Assembly (NCBI GenBank): GCA_043768625.1
Contig: JAYVKG010000068.1
Span: 1-20,713 of the forward strand
Length of the DNA stretch: 20,713 bases
Direction: 5' to 3'
Source of the DNA: UKL13-2 sp043768625
GTDB lineage: Bacteria > Pseudomonadota > Gammaproteobacteria > Burkholderiales > Usitatibacteraceae
Positions 1-7,597 of this stretch are shown piece by piece (positions within the stretch are counted from its first letter, which is position 1; every line of letters starts with the position of its first letter). The notes beneath the pieces are model-generated. The model was not told the DNA's origin. It worked only from the letters and a program-made list of their open reading frames with translations, and did not search any database. A program made the position numbers and the translations under genes.

Positions 1-284
1 CCCCGCAGGCCCGCGCTGGCGCGAAACGGCGCAACGAAAATTGCGATGCCGGCAGCGACCTGCGCGAACTGGATCAGGTACGGCGAAGACTTGAATAAAC
101 TTGGCATGAAGGTTGAACAACTGCAAATTTTGCGCAAGTGTTATGGGTTGAACGAGCAGTTGCAGACGACGGACGAATCTTGTTGTTCTAACCGTTGCCG
201 ACCAATTCGCCTCACGCATTGTACTGGACGTCAGCGGCACTTTCTCTTTCACTGCAGCGTGGGGCGGCGCCGTAGATCGGTTCG
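1..284. other. Left flank, no convincing gene
   Basis: This stretch lies downstream of the minus-strand fnr gene. The only thing of note is a minus-strand frame from an ATG at 105-107 that stays open to the left edge. It would encode a start such as MPSLFKSSPYLIQFAQ followed by a hydrophobic stretch. It has no visible ribosome binding site and only about 36 codons are inside the window, so I do not call it a gene. The plus-strand frame from 46 has no recognisable motif and runs antisense into fnr. No clear terminator was seen. Confidence 0.3.
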
Positions 285-1040
285 TCAATCAACCAATCCC
301 CAGGTCGCACTGGCCACTTGCGAGCGCAAGGCGGACATATTCCGGATCAACACATTCTTGCCGTCCACTGTAATCCACTTTTTTGAATGGAAGTAGGACA
401 TGGTGCGACTAACGGTTTCAAAGGTAAGTCCGAGAAAGTTACCGATGTCCTTGCGGCTCATAAACAATACAAATTCATGCTTGGCGTAGCCTCGGCCCTC
501 CCAGCGACCCGACATGTCGAGCAAAAATGTTGCTACACATTGTTTCGCGGTGAGGATGCCAATTGCAGCCGCGTGCGTCTGGACACGCGCAATCTCGCCG
601 ACCAGAAGTTGCCGCGCATGAACCGATTCCGTGTGGTGCTCCAATAATTTCTCAAGTTTATTGGCGGGAATTTCACAGACTTCGCAACCGTTCAGCGCAA
701 TCGCATCGGTGATATGCATGCCTGTACCAAGGCTATCGAGTCCCAGTGCATCGCCCATGGCGTGGAATCCAACAATTTTGGTTTGTCCGTCCGGCAGATT
801 GATGCGGGTCTTGAGGAAGCCGGCCTTGACGGCGTAAAACCCGGTCTGCAGGTCGCGAGCGTGAAACAGGAATTCCCCGCGCTGCAGCCGAATTCGCTTT
901 TCTTTGGCCAACGGGAATAGCGTTTGAAAAGCGACCGGCAGGGCATGCGGAAAACACAGCTTATCAAGCGCGCATTGTGAACAGGCGGCTTGTGCCGGTA
1001 CCACCGCCGCACCGGCGGGCGTTGCTTCTGTATTATCCAC
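285..1040 (-). CDS. fnr: Fnr/CRP-family oxygen-sensing transcription regulator
   Basis: This 251-residue protein is a cytoplasmic regulator that senses oxygen through a [4Fe-4S] cluster and controls anaerobic genes. The four expected ligands are visible at C20, C23, C29 and C122, the same numbering as E. coli FNR. A cyclic-nucleotide-binding-like beta-roll follows. The C-terminal helix-turn-helix contains FETVSR (E208, S211, R212), the residues that read TTGAT half-sites in FNR. The start is GTG at 1040 with AGGGACAG just upstream, which gives a family-typical length. The gene stands alone on the minus strand, 351 bp downstream of the remains of ubiT. A perfect FNR-type box at 1216-1229 suggests autoregulation. 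Similar boxes precede nrdD, ubiU and fabI in this window, so those genes are its likely targets. The family call is firm; the regulon is inferred. Confidence 0.95.
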   Translation of the reverse strand: MDNTEATPAGAAVVPAQAACSQCALDKLCFPHALPVAFQTLFPLAKEKRIRLQRGEFLFHARDLQTGFYAVKAGFLKTRINLPDGQTKIVGFHAMGDALGLDSLGTGMHITDAIALNGCEVCEIPANKLEKLLEHHTESVHARQLLVGEIARVQTHAAAIGILTAKQCVATFLLDMSGRWEGRGYAKHEFVLFMSRKDIGNFLGLTFETVSRTMSYFHSKKWITVDGKNVLIRNMSALRSQVASATWGLVD

Positions 1041-1391
1041 AGGACTGTCCCTTCGCGAATCCGCGCCAAATTAAATTTGATGGAGTCAGCATTTGTCACA
1101 AACACGCAATCCGGCGCTGATTGTTGACCGGCATCGAGCAGGCCGGATGTATTGCACTCCGTCAATGACGCTCCGCCAACTGCCGCCATGATTACGCGTT
1201 GTGCAAGACGCCGTTTTGATGCAGATCAAAGATGCCATGAAGACGTTCCCCGGCCCTGTGTCCGCCGCCGGCGTCTGTGCATCCGGGGGGGGGTAGTGCC
1301 GGTGCAGTCCGCGTTTTGCTCATTTGCAAACACGGCGTCACAAGCGCGCGGGCTACCTGTTTTTTACGTCGCCGCTGATCGCGTGCCGGAC
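1041..1391. other. fnr upstream region
   Basis: This 351-bp gap lies between the fnr start and the end of the ubiT remnant. It holds a perfect FNR box at 1216-1229 and a run of nine G at 1285-1293. Plus- and minus-strand frames through it lack family motifs and overlap fnr in the wrong frame, so I call no gene here. Confidence 0.6.
1216..1229. promoter_or_regulatory. FNR box upstream of fnr
   Basis: TTGAT GCAG ATCAA is a perfect match to the TTGAT-N4-ATCAA consensus for FNR-family regulators. Its centre is about 182 bp before the fnr start. A class II position would put the transcript start near 1181 and leave a leader of about 140 nt. The only gene downstream is fnr itself, so autoregulation is the simplest reading. 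No convincing -10 hexamer was found. Confidence 0.7.
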
Positions 1392-1837
1392 TCAAAGCAA
1401 CTTCAGCCTATCCATGCCGCGATGCAGGCCATGTATGAATTTGCGCATCTTTGGCGCGGGCATTGCATCAAGCGTATTTTTGATTAGCAATGCAAGCTAA
1501 GTGTCGCCCTCCACGACGACGCGACGGTCAAAATAAAGTCTGTCCGCATCTTCTGTTCCAGGCGCGAGCAGCGCGAAATAGCACGCAATCGCCTTGATAC
1601 TGAGGTCGATGACGGCGTTGTGCGGCAACGGTTTAAATCGATTGGAGTTCACACCGAATCGAAAGCATATACCCAGTCCAGCAAGACAATTTCGACGCGG
1701 CATCCAGTGAGCATCTCATAGACGTCTTGCGGCAGATCGCGTTTGAGGGAAACGTTGAGCATCGCTGCAAATAGCGCGGACCCCGGGTGTGGAAATCGGT
1801 TACCTGACCAGCTGATGGGTCGCGCAAGCGGCGGCAA
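1392..1837 (-). pseudogene. ubiT: ubiT remnant (SCP2-type accessory factor, O2-independent ubiquinone pathway)
   Basis: UbiT is an SCP2-domain lipid-binding protein needed with UbiU and UbiV to make ubiquinone without oxygen. The N-terminal part reads in one frame (LNVSLKRDLPQDVYEMLTG, then EIVLLDWVYAF) from a possible TTG at 1837. Near 1655 the homology moves to another frame, giving ADRLYFDRRVVVEGDT, a close match to the conserved PDTLFFxRRLVIEGDT block. A TAG at 1497-1499 then falls exactly where the family has E in GDTELGL. Reading through it gives LALLIKNTLDAMPAPK and a natural-looking stop at 1392. The gene therefore has one frameshift and one nonsense change. It is the last gene of the dead ubiUVT operon, and its original start codon is uncertain. 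Confidence 0.8.
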
Positions 1838-1862
1838 TGACGTGGCTTTACCCTTGATGCTG

Positions 1863-2807
1863 TCAAATTTCCTGCGTTGCCTGCTGGAAGTTATCCGCCG
1901 CTGTAATCCAATTCATACCGGGACGTCCGTGCCGGTAACCATCGCCAGCGTCGTCGGGCATCCACGGTGCTGGCTTCACCGCAACCCCGTTGGCTTTAGC
2001 ACTCCATCCAAACCAGCATTGAACATCGCAACGACATCTGCCGTCTGCGCGGACTGCGGACTGATGCACAAGTGACTCATACCCATCGCCACCAACCTGG
2101 CAACTTCGTCGATCAGGTTATAGACCCGCGCAGACTGTGTTTGCAAGCCGTTCATGACCAGGCATGATTCTTTATCCTGGGTGGAAACCGTAAACCCGTC
2201 GGGGTTTTCGATACAGCGAAAACCACAGTCATCCTTGGAGGGGTTGTGGTGTCGCGCGGTGAAGCAGCGAAGCGATATCGCCAGTGGCAGGCGACCGTAT
2301 GAGAAAAGTTCGGTCTGCCCGTCCAGCTCGCCGCCAGCAAACACCGCCGCCAAGCCGGCCTGACTGAGTGTGATCGGCATGACTCAGCGGAACGTACCAA
2401 GCCCAAGATAGTACTTTAGCGACATACGACAATAGATTGAGACAAGGGCCTGCAACAAAGCAAATTCTGCCGGCGAGAAGACGTACGGCGCCGAGATCAT
2501 TGGCGTCGACTTGAAATTTGTCATTGTCGGCAATTTTGCGAAGCCCACGCAGATCCGACTCTGATTCAATCGGCTCACATGTCGACAGCACCACCTCCTT
2601 GCCTTGATTTGTCAGCCGTGCGGTAATTTGCAGCCAGTCGCGGGCGCGCAGTTCGGAACGTTTGCTGCACACCGTCTCACCCAAGTACACGCAATCGATT
2701 GGCCAGGCGGCAACGTCCTCATAAAACGCAACCACTTTGTCGCGCGGCCAGTGGTAAAGCAGCGGACCGAGCGTCAAATACGCAGGACGGGTGCGCGCGG
2801 CCATCAT
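1863..2807 (-). pseudogene. ubiV: ubiV remnant (U32-family, O2-independent ubiquinone hydroxylation)
   Basis: UbiV partners UbiU in the oxygen-independent hydroxylations of ubiquinone synthesis. The start is ATG at 2807 in an ATGA overlap with the ubiU stop. The first 120 or so codons are good: LTLGPLLYHWPRDKVVAFYE, then YLGETVCSKR and FVAGPCLN. Near 2437 the frame changes to IYCRMSLKYYLGLGTFR. A TGA at 2384-2386 follows, at the position of the conserved W in RWVMP. The same frame continues VMPITLSQAGLAAV, SYGRLPLAISLRCFTAR, KDDCGFRC and MNGLQTQSARVYNL. Near 1995 it moves again to the tail DGYRHGRPGMNW, ending at 1863. The cysteines matching E. coli C39, C180, C193 and C197 survive. Two frameshifts and one nonsense change make it non-functional as read. 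Confidence 0.88.
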
Positions 2808-3779
2808 TTCCAAGTCCGGTGATACGCACCAGGCGTGCATTGATTTGCCTCTGACACGCACGATAGAGAAGCCTGCCAATCCGGAAGTACCTGGTAAGTT
2901 TCGGGGTGGGTGCCGCAGGCGTTGAGCGGCTCGCGCCAGCCGCGTAACCGCCGCTACATACGCGGGACTGCGTTGACGCCCTTCTATCTTGATCGCCTTA
3001 ACGCCCATTTTTTGCAGCGCTGGCAACAGCGCGAGCGTATCCACACTGGTCGGCTCCTCGAACGCGTAATAGGTATGGTCGTTCACATTGAAGCGACCGC
3101 GGCAGAGCGTGGGATAACCGGGACGCTCGCCAGCTTTGAAACGGTCAATCAACACCGCGCCGAGACGAGAATCCAGAACATCACGTTACTGCGTCCAGCG
3201 CAATGCTGTCGCCGGCGAACATCCGCCGTGGGTATTGAGTGATTCGCCGGTGACGTATGACGACAGCGCGCTGCGGCCTTCGACCATGATGCTGAGGCTG
3301 CCAAAACCGAAAGCCGCTATTTCTACCGGCGTGTGGCCAATCACTTGTGCAATCTGTTGAATCGACAATACCCGCGACAACACCGCCCGGTTCACGCCAA
3401 ATCTCGATTGCACAAAATTGATGGCTTCACAATTGGTCGCTGAGCCCTGCGCCGAAAGCTGCAGACGAGCTGCGGATATTTGCTGGCAGCATAGTGCATC
3501 AATCCCCTGTCAGCGACCATAATCGCAGCTACCGCGTAGTCGACTGCAAGGTCGACCGCGCGCTGCCATTTTTGCCAAGTAACCGGCGATGGATAAGTGT
3601 TGAGCGCCAGCAGCATGCGCATAACGAAGCCCCTCACGCATCGATTGACGGTCAAAGTTCAGCCCCGCAAAATTTCGCGCCTTGGTTTCATCGCAAATAC
3701 CCATGTAGACGTGATCCGCGCCATGGTCGACTGCAGCCGGCAGCGCCAGAAGGGAGCCCGCCGGACAGACCAGTTTCAT
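2804..3779 (-). pseudogene. ubiU: ubiU remnant (U32-family, O2-independent ubiquinone hydroxylation)
   Basis: The N-terminus MKLVCPAGSLLALPAAVDHG and the block DETKARNFAGLNFDRQSM identify UbiU. Near 3615 about five codons are missing and the frame shifts, resuming as LLALNTYPSPVTWQKWQRAV. Near 3466 a single-base loss (CTCGTC where CTCCGTC is expected) moves the frame to LQLSAQGSATNCEAINF. TAA at 3186-3188 interrupts CSPATALRWTQ before RDVLDSRLGAVLIDRF. A further shift near 2940 leads to the tail ASLSCVSEANQCTPGAYHRT and the stop at 2804. The ligands of E. coli UbiU are C169, C176, C193 and C232. Here the first two are serine (GSLSIMVEGRS) while GGCSP and YPTLC keep the other two. The stop overlaps the ubiV start as ATGA, so the ancestral operon layout is preserved. 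Confidence 0.9.
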
Positions 3780-3950
3780 TTTATCGGCGCGCCGCTTTCG
3801 TGCGTCGGTCCCGCACTGCCTCGGGGTGGGTGCTGCGATTTCTGCGGCGGTTTAGTGCTCGCGCCTCAGAGTGGCATCTTTTTCTGCATGCATCATGGCG
3901 TTATTTTAATGATTGCCGTCAGGCAAATTAAGGTAGGCAGGGAATAAAGA

Positions 3951-3962
3951 TGATCCAGATCA
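3951..3962. promoter_or_regulatory. FNR-type box upstream of ubiU
   Basis: TGAT CCAG ATCA has both core half-sites of the FNR consensus; the outer bases are imperfect. The centre is about 177 bp before the ubiU start on the minus strand and 106 bp beyond the nrdG stop. It fits anaerobic control of ubiUVT, whose coding sequences are now broken. No matching -10 was found. Confidence 0.5.
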
Positions 3963-4021
3963 GATAAATGCCGAAAAACTTTCGGCCGCTCGATTGCATC
4001 GTCAATCACGCGCCCAAACTA

Positions 4022-4070
4022 GCAACGGTGCGGTGCGGTGCGTTGCGCCCCATCGCATCGCACCGCCGTT
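4022..4070. terminator. GC-rich hairpin at the end of nrdG
   Basis: The arm AACGGTGCGGTGCGGTGCG pairs, with a small bulge, with CGCATCGCACCGCCGTT across a short loop. The hairpin starts at the nrdG stop codon on the minus strand. There is no U tract after it, so it could be a processing or stability hairpin or a factor-dependent terminator rather than a classical intrinsic terminator. The left arm also contains GGTGC repeated three times in tandem. Confidence 0.35.
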
Positions 4071-4758
4071 AGTTTGCGCGCCGCAGCGTGAAAGCCGGAA
4101 ATAGCCGTTGCAGGTAGTTGATATCTGCGTCATCAAGCGGTGACGGGTGTGAGTCCAGCAACGGATCCGCGCAGCCGTTGGGCCGGTATTCCTGCAATGC
4201 GAAAGTTCGCACCCCCTGTTGCCGTAAAGCCGATCCCATTGACCGCAGGTGTGTGGATGAAAGCAGGGACGGATGGCGTGTGGTGCGAATCTCATACGCG
4301 ACCCCTGAAGCGAGCAGATGTGAAAGGCTCACTTGCGCAGGCTTGCCGCTATCACGCACGCCTGTGGTGGCAGCGTAGTCCGCAAATGGCGCCTTGACAT
4401 CGAAACCAACCCAATCAATTTTCGGCAACAAGGCGCGCAACCGATCCGGATAAATGCCGGCAGTGTGCAAACCGACCTTGAAGCCGCGTTGCCTTACCTG
4501 CTCAATTGCTGGCGCAAGGTAGCGATCCACCGTCGGCTCGCCGCCGCAAAAAACAACAGCGTCAAGCAGCCCTTGCCGCCGGTCAAGAAAATCGAGCACC
4601 GTTTGCCACGAGGTGGTGGGTGGGTGACGCCGTGGCTGTATTGCGGGATTGTGGCAATAGCGACAGCGCCATGCACAGCCCTGCACAAATACTACCGCCG
4701 CCAGCTGCCCGGGAAAATCGGTAGTAGATAGCGGCGTTATGCCGGCCACTCTAAGCAC
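4069..4758 (-). CDS. nrdG: Anaerobic ribonucleotide reductase activating protein (radical SAM)
   Basis: NrdG is a cytoplasmic radical-SAM activase that uses a [4Fe-4S] cluster and S-adenosylmethionine to create the glycyl radical of class III ribonucleotide reductase. The SAM cluster motif CAWRCRYCHN (CxxxCxxC) is at residues 28-35, and CGGEPTVDR follows. I choose GTG at 4758, giving 229 residues with the family-typical N-terminus LRVAGITPLSTTDFPG. A longer reading from 4914 only adds an out-of-frame copy of the preceding small gene. The chosen start overlaps the last 8 nt of the small glycyl-radical ORF, so translation is probably coupled. It is the third gene of an FNR-controlled operon with nrdD. 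The family assignment is secure. Confidence 0.93.
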   Translation of the reverse strand: MLRVAGITPLSTTDFPGQLAAVVFVQGCAWRCRYCHNPAIQPRRHPPTTSWQTVLDFLDRRQGLLDAVVFCGGEPTVDRYLAPAIEQVRQRGFKVGLHTAGIYPDRLRALLPKIDWVGFDVKAPFADYAATTGVRDSGKPAQVSLSHLLASGVAYEIRTTRHPSLLSSTHLRSMGSALRQQGVRTFALQEYRPNGCADPLLDSHPSPLDDADINYLQRLFPAFTLRRAN

Positions 4759-4960
4759 AGTCTGGTAGCTTTCCCGGAGGTGCAGGCTTATTTGTGACGA
4801 AATACTGCCGCTCGTAAAATTCACCTTTCTTGCCCACATTGAATGACGAGACCGGACGGTGATAGCCCATGACGCGCGTCCAAATTTCGCACGCTTGACG
4901 CTCGTCGTTTGCAAGCAGGGGATGGGCGTTTACTGGGGAACATGCTGGACGTACTGTCAT
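4751..4960 (-). CDS. Separate glycyl-radical C-terminal segment of class III ribonucleotide reductase
   Basis: This 69-residue ORF carries CEIWTRVMGYHRPVSSFN followed by GKKGEFYERQYF. Class III NrdD proteins normally end with this kind of segment, and the Gly of RVxGY is the radical site (G681 in E. coli, G580 in phage T4). The preceding nrdD ORF ends before this motif, so the radical-bearing segment appears to be a polypeptide of its own. The ATG overlaps the nrdD stop as ATGA. A strong ribosome binding site, AAGGAG at 4968-4973, lies 7 nt ahead. These signals argue for a real start rather than a sequencing frameshift. It presumably docks onto NrdD and is activated by NrdG. Similar short proteins may be annotated elsewhere simply as anaerobic ribonucleoside-triphosphate reductase; I could not check. 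Confidence 0.82.
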   Translation of the reverse strand: MTVRPACSPVNAHPLLANDERQACEIWTRVMGYHRPVSSFNVGKKGEFYERQYFVTNKPAPPGKLPDCA

Positions 4961-7023
4961 GCGATTTCTCCTTGTGGTTGCGGTTCTGCGTGGTTTACGG
5001 CGGAGCGCTTCTTCGCCAGCATGACTTCGTCACACTTGGGGCAAAACGCGTGCTCGCCTGCGAGGTAGCCGTGGTTTGGGCAGATAGAAAATGCCGGCGT
5101 CACGGTGATGTAGGGCAGATGAAAACGGGTAAACGCACGCTTCACTAATTCTCGACAAGCGGTTGCGGAGGAAACGCGTTCACCGAGATACAGATGTAGA
5201 ACCGTGCCGCCAGTGTATTTACGCTGAAGTGGGTCTTGCCGCTCTAGCGCTTCAAATGGGTCATCAGTAAAACCTACCGGCAGTTGTGATGAATTGGTGT
5301 AATAGGGCATGGCTGTCGTTCCCGCCTGCAGGATGCCAGGAAAGCGCTTTCGATCTTCCTTGGCGAAACGGTAGGTCGTGCCTTCCGCCGGCGTAGCCTC
5401 GAGGTTGTACATGTGGCCGGTCTGTTCCTGAAAGCCGACAATGCGGGCGCGAATGTGATCGAGCAGGCGCAGCGCAAACTCATGTCCCCACGACGTCGTG
5501 ATGTCTTCGCGGTCGTCGGTGAAATTACGGATCATTTCATTGACGCCATTGACGCCGATGGTTGCAAAATGATTTCGCAACGTTCCCAGATAACGGCGCG
5601 TGTAAGGAAACAGGCCCGCATCGATATGGCCCTGAATAACTTTGCGTTTAATTTCCAGGCTGGTTTCGGCCAGGTCCATCAGGTCGTCGATACGCGCCAG
5701 TAGCGCCGTTTCATCACCGCGGTAGAGGTAGCCGAGACGAGCGCAATTAAGCGTTACGACGCCCAGCGAACCTGTTTGTTCAGCCGAACCAAACAAGCCA
5801 TTGCCGCGTTTCAACAACTCGCGCAGGTCGAGTTGCAAACGGCAACACATCGAGCGGATCATGTTGGGCTTCATTTCGGAATTGAGAAAGTTTTGAAAGT
5901 ACGGCAGGCCATACTTTGCCGTCATTTCAAACAGCAGTTCGGTGTTCGGGTGATGCCAATCGAAGTCGGGCGTAATGTTGTAGGTCGGAATGGGAAAAGT
6001 GAAGACGCGACCCTTCGCGTCACCCTCCATCATCACTTCAATGTAAGCGCGATTGATGAGATCCATTTCAAACTGCAGGTCGCCGTAGTTAAACGGCATT
6101 TCCTCACCGGCGATGGTTGGAATCTGCTCGCGCAAGTCCTCAGGACAAACCCAATCAAAGGTCAGATTCGTGAACGGCGTTTGGGTGCCCCAGCGCGAAG
6201 GTACGTTCAGGTTGTAAATGAGCTCCTGGATCGATTGTTTGACCTCTCGATAGGTCAAACCGTCTTTGCGGATAAATGGGGCCATGTAAGTATCAAACGA
6301 ACTGAACGCCTGCGCGCCAGCCCATTCGTTCTGCAGTGTGCCAAGAAAATTGACAATCTGTCCCACCGCACTGGAGAGGTGTTTGGGCGGCCTGGCTTCC
6401 GTTTTTCCCGGCACACCATTCAGTCCTTCGTTGAGAAACGTCCGCAGTGACCAGCCCGCGCAATAACCAGCCAGCATGTCGAGATCGTGAATATGGAAAT
6501 CAGCGACGCGATGCGCCTCGCCGACTTCGGGCGGATAGACATGGGTCAGCCAGTAATTGGCGATGACTTTCCCCGCCACATTGAGGATCAGGCCGCCCAG
6601 TGAATAGCCCTGGTTGGCGTTGGCGTTGACGCGCCAGTCGAGTTGCTGAAGGTATTCATTAACTGAGGTGCCCACATCAATCACGCATTCGCGATCACTG
6701 CGCAGTTTGCGATGCTGTTCGCGATAAACAATGTAAGCACGGGCAGTGGTGAAATAACCAGCTTCGACCAGTTGGCGCTCGACGATATCCTGAATGATCT
6801 CGACACTCACGACCCCGCCTGTGTAACGTGCTGCGAGTACTCGTGTCACCGCTCCGGCAAGATCATTGGCCTCACGCCCGCCTAATTCGCCAGTAGCCTG
6901 TCCGGCCTTGGCAATGGCCTGCATGATCTTGCAAGAATCGAATGGCAGCGACGCGCCGTTGCGCTTGTTTACACGCACCAGAATGGCGGCGGCGATGTCA
7001 ATTTTTCCGGCGTTCGCGAGCAT
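4957..7023 (-). CDS. nrdD: Anaerobic (class III) ribonucleoside-triphosphate reductase, catalytic chain
   Basis: This enzyme reduces ribonucleotides to deoxyribonucleotides without oxygen. The 688-residue chain starts with an ATP-cone (VRVNKRNGASLPFDSCKI to about residue 95) for allosteric control. The ten-stranded catalytic barrel follows, with HIHDLDMLAGYCAGWSLR and MIRSMCCRLQLD supplying the two expected active-site cysteines. The end contains zinc-ribbon-like ligands, CPNHGYLAGEHAFCPKC. The RVxGY glycyl-radical motif is absent here and lies in the next, overlapping ORF. I prefer ATG 7023 (MLANAGKIDIAAAILVR) over ATG 7068 because GGATGG lies just upstream and the longer form has no ribosome binding site. 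An FNR box at 7119-7134 should switch the operon on when oxygen is low. The reading frame is intact, unlike the nearby ubi genes. Confidence 0.95.
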   Translation of the reverse strand: MLANAGKIDIAAAILVRVNKRNGASLPFDSCKIMQAIAKAGQATGELGGREANDLAGAVTRVLAARYTGGVVSVEIIQDIVERQLVEAGYFTTARAYIVYREQHRKLRSDRECVIDVGTSVNEYLQQLDWRVNANANQGYSLGGLILNVAGKVIANYWLTHVYPPEVGEAHRVADFHIHDLDMLAGYCAGWSLRTFLNEGLNGVPGKTEARPPKHLSSAVGQIVNFLGTLQNEWAGAQAFSSFDTYMAPFIRKDGLTYREVKQSIQELIYNLNVPSRWGTQTPFTNLTFDWVCPEDLREQIPTIAGEEMPFNYGDLQFEMDLINRAYIEVMMEGDAKGRVFTFPIPTYNITPDFDWHHPNTELLFEMTAKYGLPYFQNFLNSEMKPNMIRSMCCRLQLDLRELLKRGNGLFGSAEQTGSLGVVTLNCARLGYLYRGDETALLARIDDLMDLAETSLEIKRKVIQGHIDAGLFPYTRRYLGTLRNHFATIGVNGVNEMIRNFTDDREDITTSWGHEFALRLLDHIRARIVGFQEQTGHMYNLEATPAEGTTYRFAKEDRKRFPGILQAGTTAMPYYTNSSQLPVGFTDDPFEALERQDPLQRKYTGGTVLHLYLGERVSSATACRELVKRAFTRFHLPYITVTPAFSICPNHGYLAGEHAFCPKCDEVMLAKKRSAVNHAEPQPQGEIA

Positions 7024-7118
7024 ATACGTACCATCCGTTGTATTGTTGAAACACGATATCCACCACATATTGCGGCGTCAATGGACAAGAGGTGATTCAG
7101 ACGGCTATTTCAACTGGT

Positions 7119-7134
7119 CATGATTTGGATCATG
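7119..7134. promoter_or_regulatory. FNR-type box upstream of nrdD
   Basis: CATGAT TTGG ATCATG is a perfect inverted repeat containing the TGAT-N4-ATCA core of FNR sites. A class II arrangement (centre at -41.5) would put the transcript start near 7085, with a leader of about 60 nt before the ATG at 7023. The flanking sirB2-like gene ends at 7191 and reads in the same direction, so nrdD is the only sensible target. Confidence 0.7.
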
Positions 7135-7190
7135 CAAGATAGAGCGGTCGCATTTGTTTTGCCACCGACGGGTCAGGGGTCTAAACGGCG

Positions 7191-7571
7191 TTAACCGAAA
7201 ATCAGCATCTGTTTGGTTACAGCCACCGATCCAATGTAGGCAAACACCGTCAATGCCGCGATAAATGCCCAGACACGTGTGGTTTTGTTCCGGCCGCGTT
7301 TTAAAGCAATGGTGCCCAGCAAGATATAGAGCACCAGCGCGATGACCTTGGCGCTAAGCCAGCTTTGAGCGAAGGGATATTGCCCGCTCAAGACGACCAT
7401 GATGATTGCGCTGGTGAGCAGCACCGTATCGACAATATGCGGCGTCACCCGCACCCAGCGTCGGTGCAGCAACGCTGAATCACGCAGCATCCAGATCCCC
7501 CGCAGCAAAAAAAAGCCCCCACTGAGTGCAGCGGAGGCAATGTGCAATTGTTTGACTGCGAGGTAATCCAT
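7191..7571 (-). CDS. SirB2-family small integral membrane protein
   Basis: This 126-residue protein has about four predicted transmembrane segments. The start MDYLAVKQLHIASAALSGGF, followed by FLLRGIWML, and a central TPHIVDTVLLTSAI match the SirB2 family. The function of that family is not settled; the name comes from Salmonella invasion-gene work. Members often sit beside respiratory or NO-related genes. It starts 26 nt after the stop of the NO reductase gene on the same strand, so it probably shares that NsrR-controlled transcript. No strong ribosome binding site is visible. A role in assembling or supporting NO reductase is only a guess from position. Confidence 0.8.
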   Translation of the reverse strand: MDYLAVKQLHIASAALSGGFFLLRGIWMLRDSALLHRRWVRVTPHIVDTVLLTSAIIMVVLSGQYPFAQSWLSAKVIALVLYILLGTIALKRGRNKTTRVWAFIAALTVFAYIGSVAVTKQMLIFG

Positions 7572-7597
7572 TGCTCAGAGGTCAACCAACTCTGGTT

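Noticed and set aside
692..1189. Minus-strand frame of 165 codons over fnr and its leader
   Set aside because: Mostly out of frame with fnr; the FNR cysteine and helix-turn-helix motifs lie in the other frame.
1285..1293. Run of nine G as a possible phase-variation tract
   Set aside because: It lies outside any supported gene or promoter element, so there is nothing for it to switch; it may just be an error-prone homopolymer.
2229..3155. A single 308-residue protein
   Set aside because: It is an artificial join: the front is the UbiU C-terminal part and the rest is the UbiV N-terminal part, followed by out-of-frame sequence.
1392..3779. Sequencing or assembly error as the full cause of the broken ubi genes
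   Set aside because: Three nonsense changes, two ligand-site substitutions and an apparent loss of about five codons are not explained by homopolymer errors, and neighbouring long genes are intact. One or two single-base shifts could still be errors.
5776..6450. Plus-strand frame of 224 codons
   Set aside because: It runs entirely antisense to nrdD, whose motifs are clear, and has no domain of its own.
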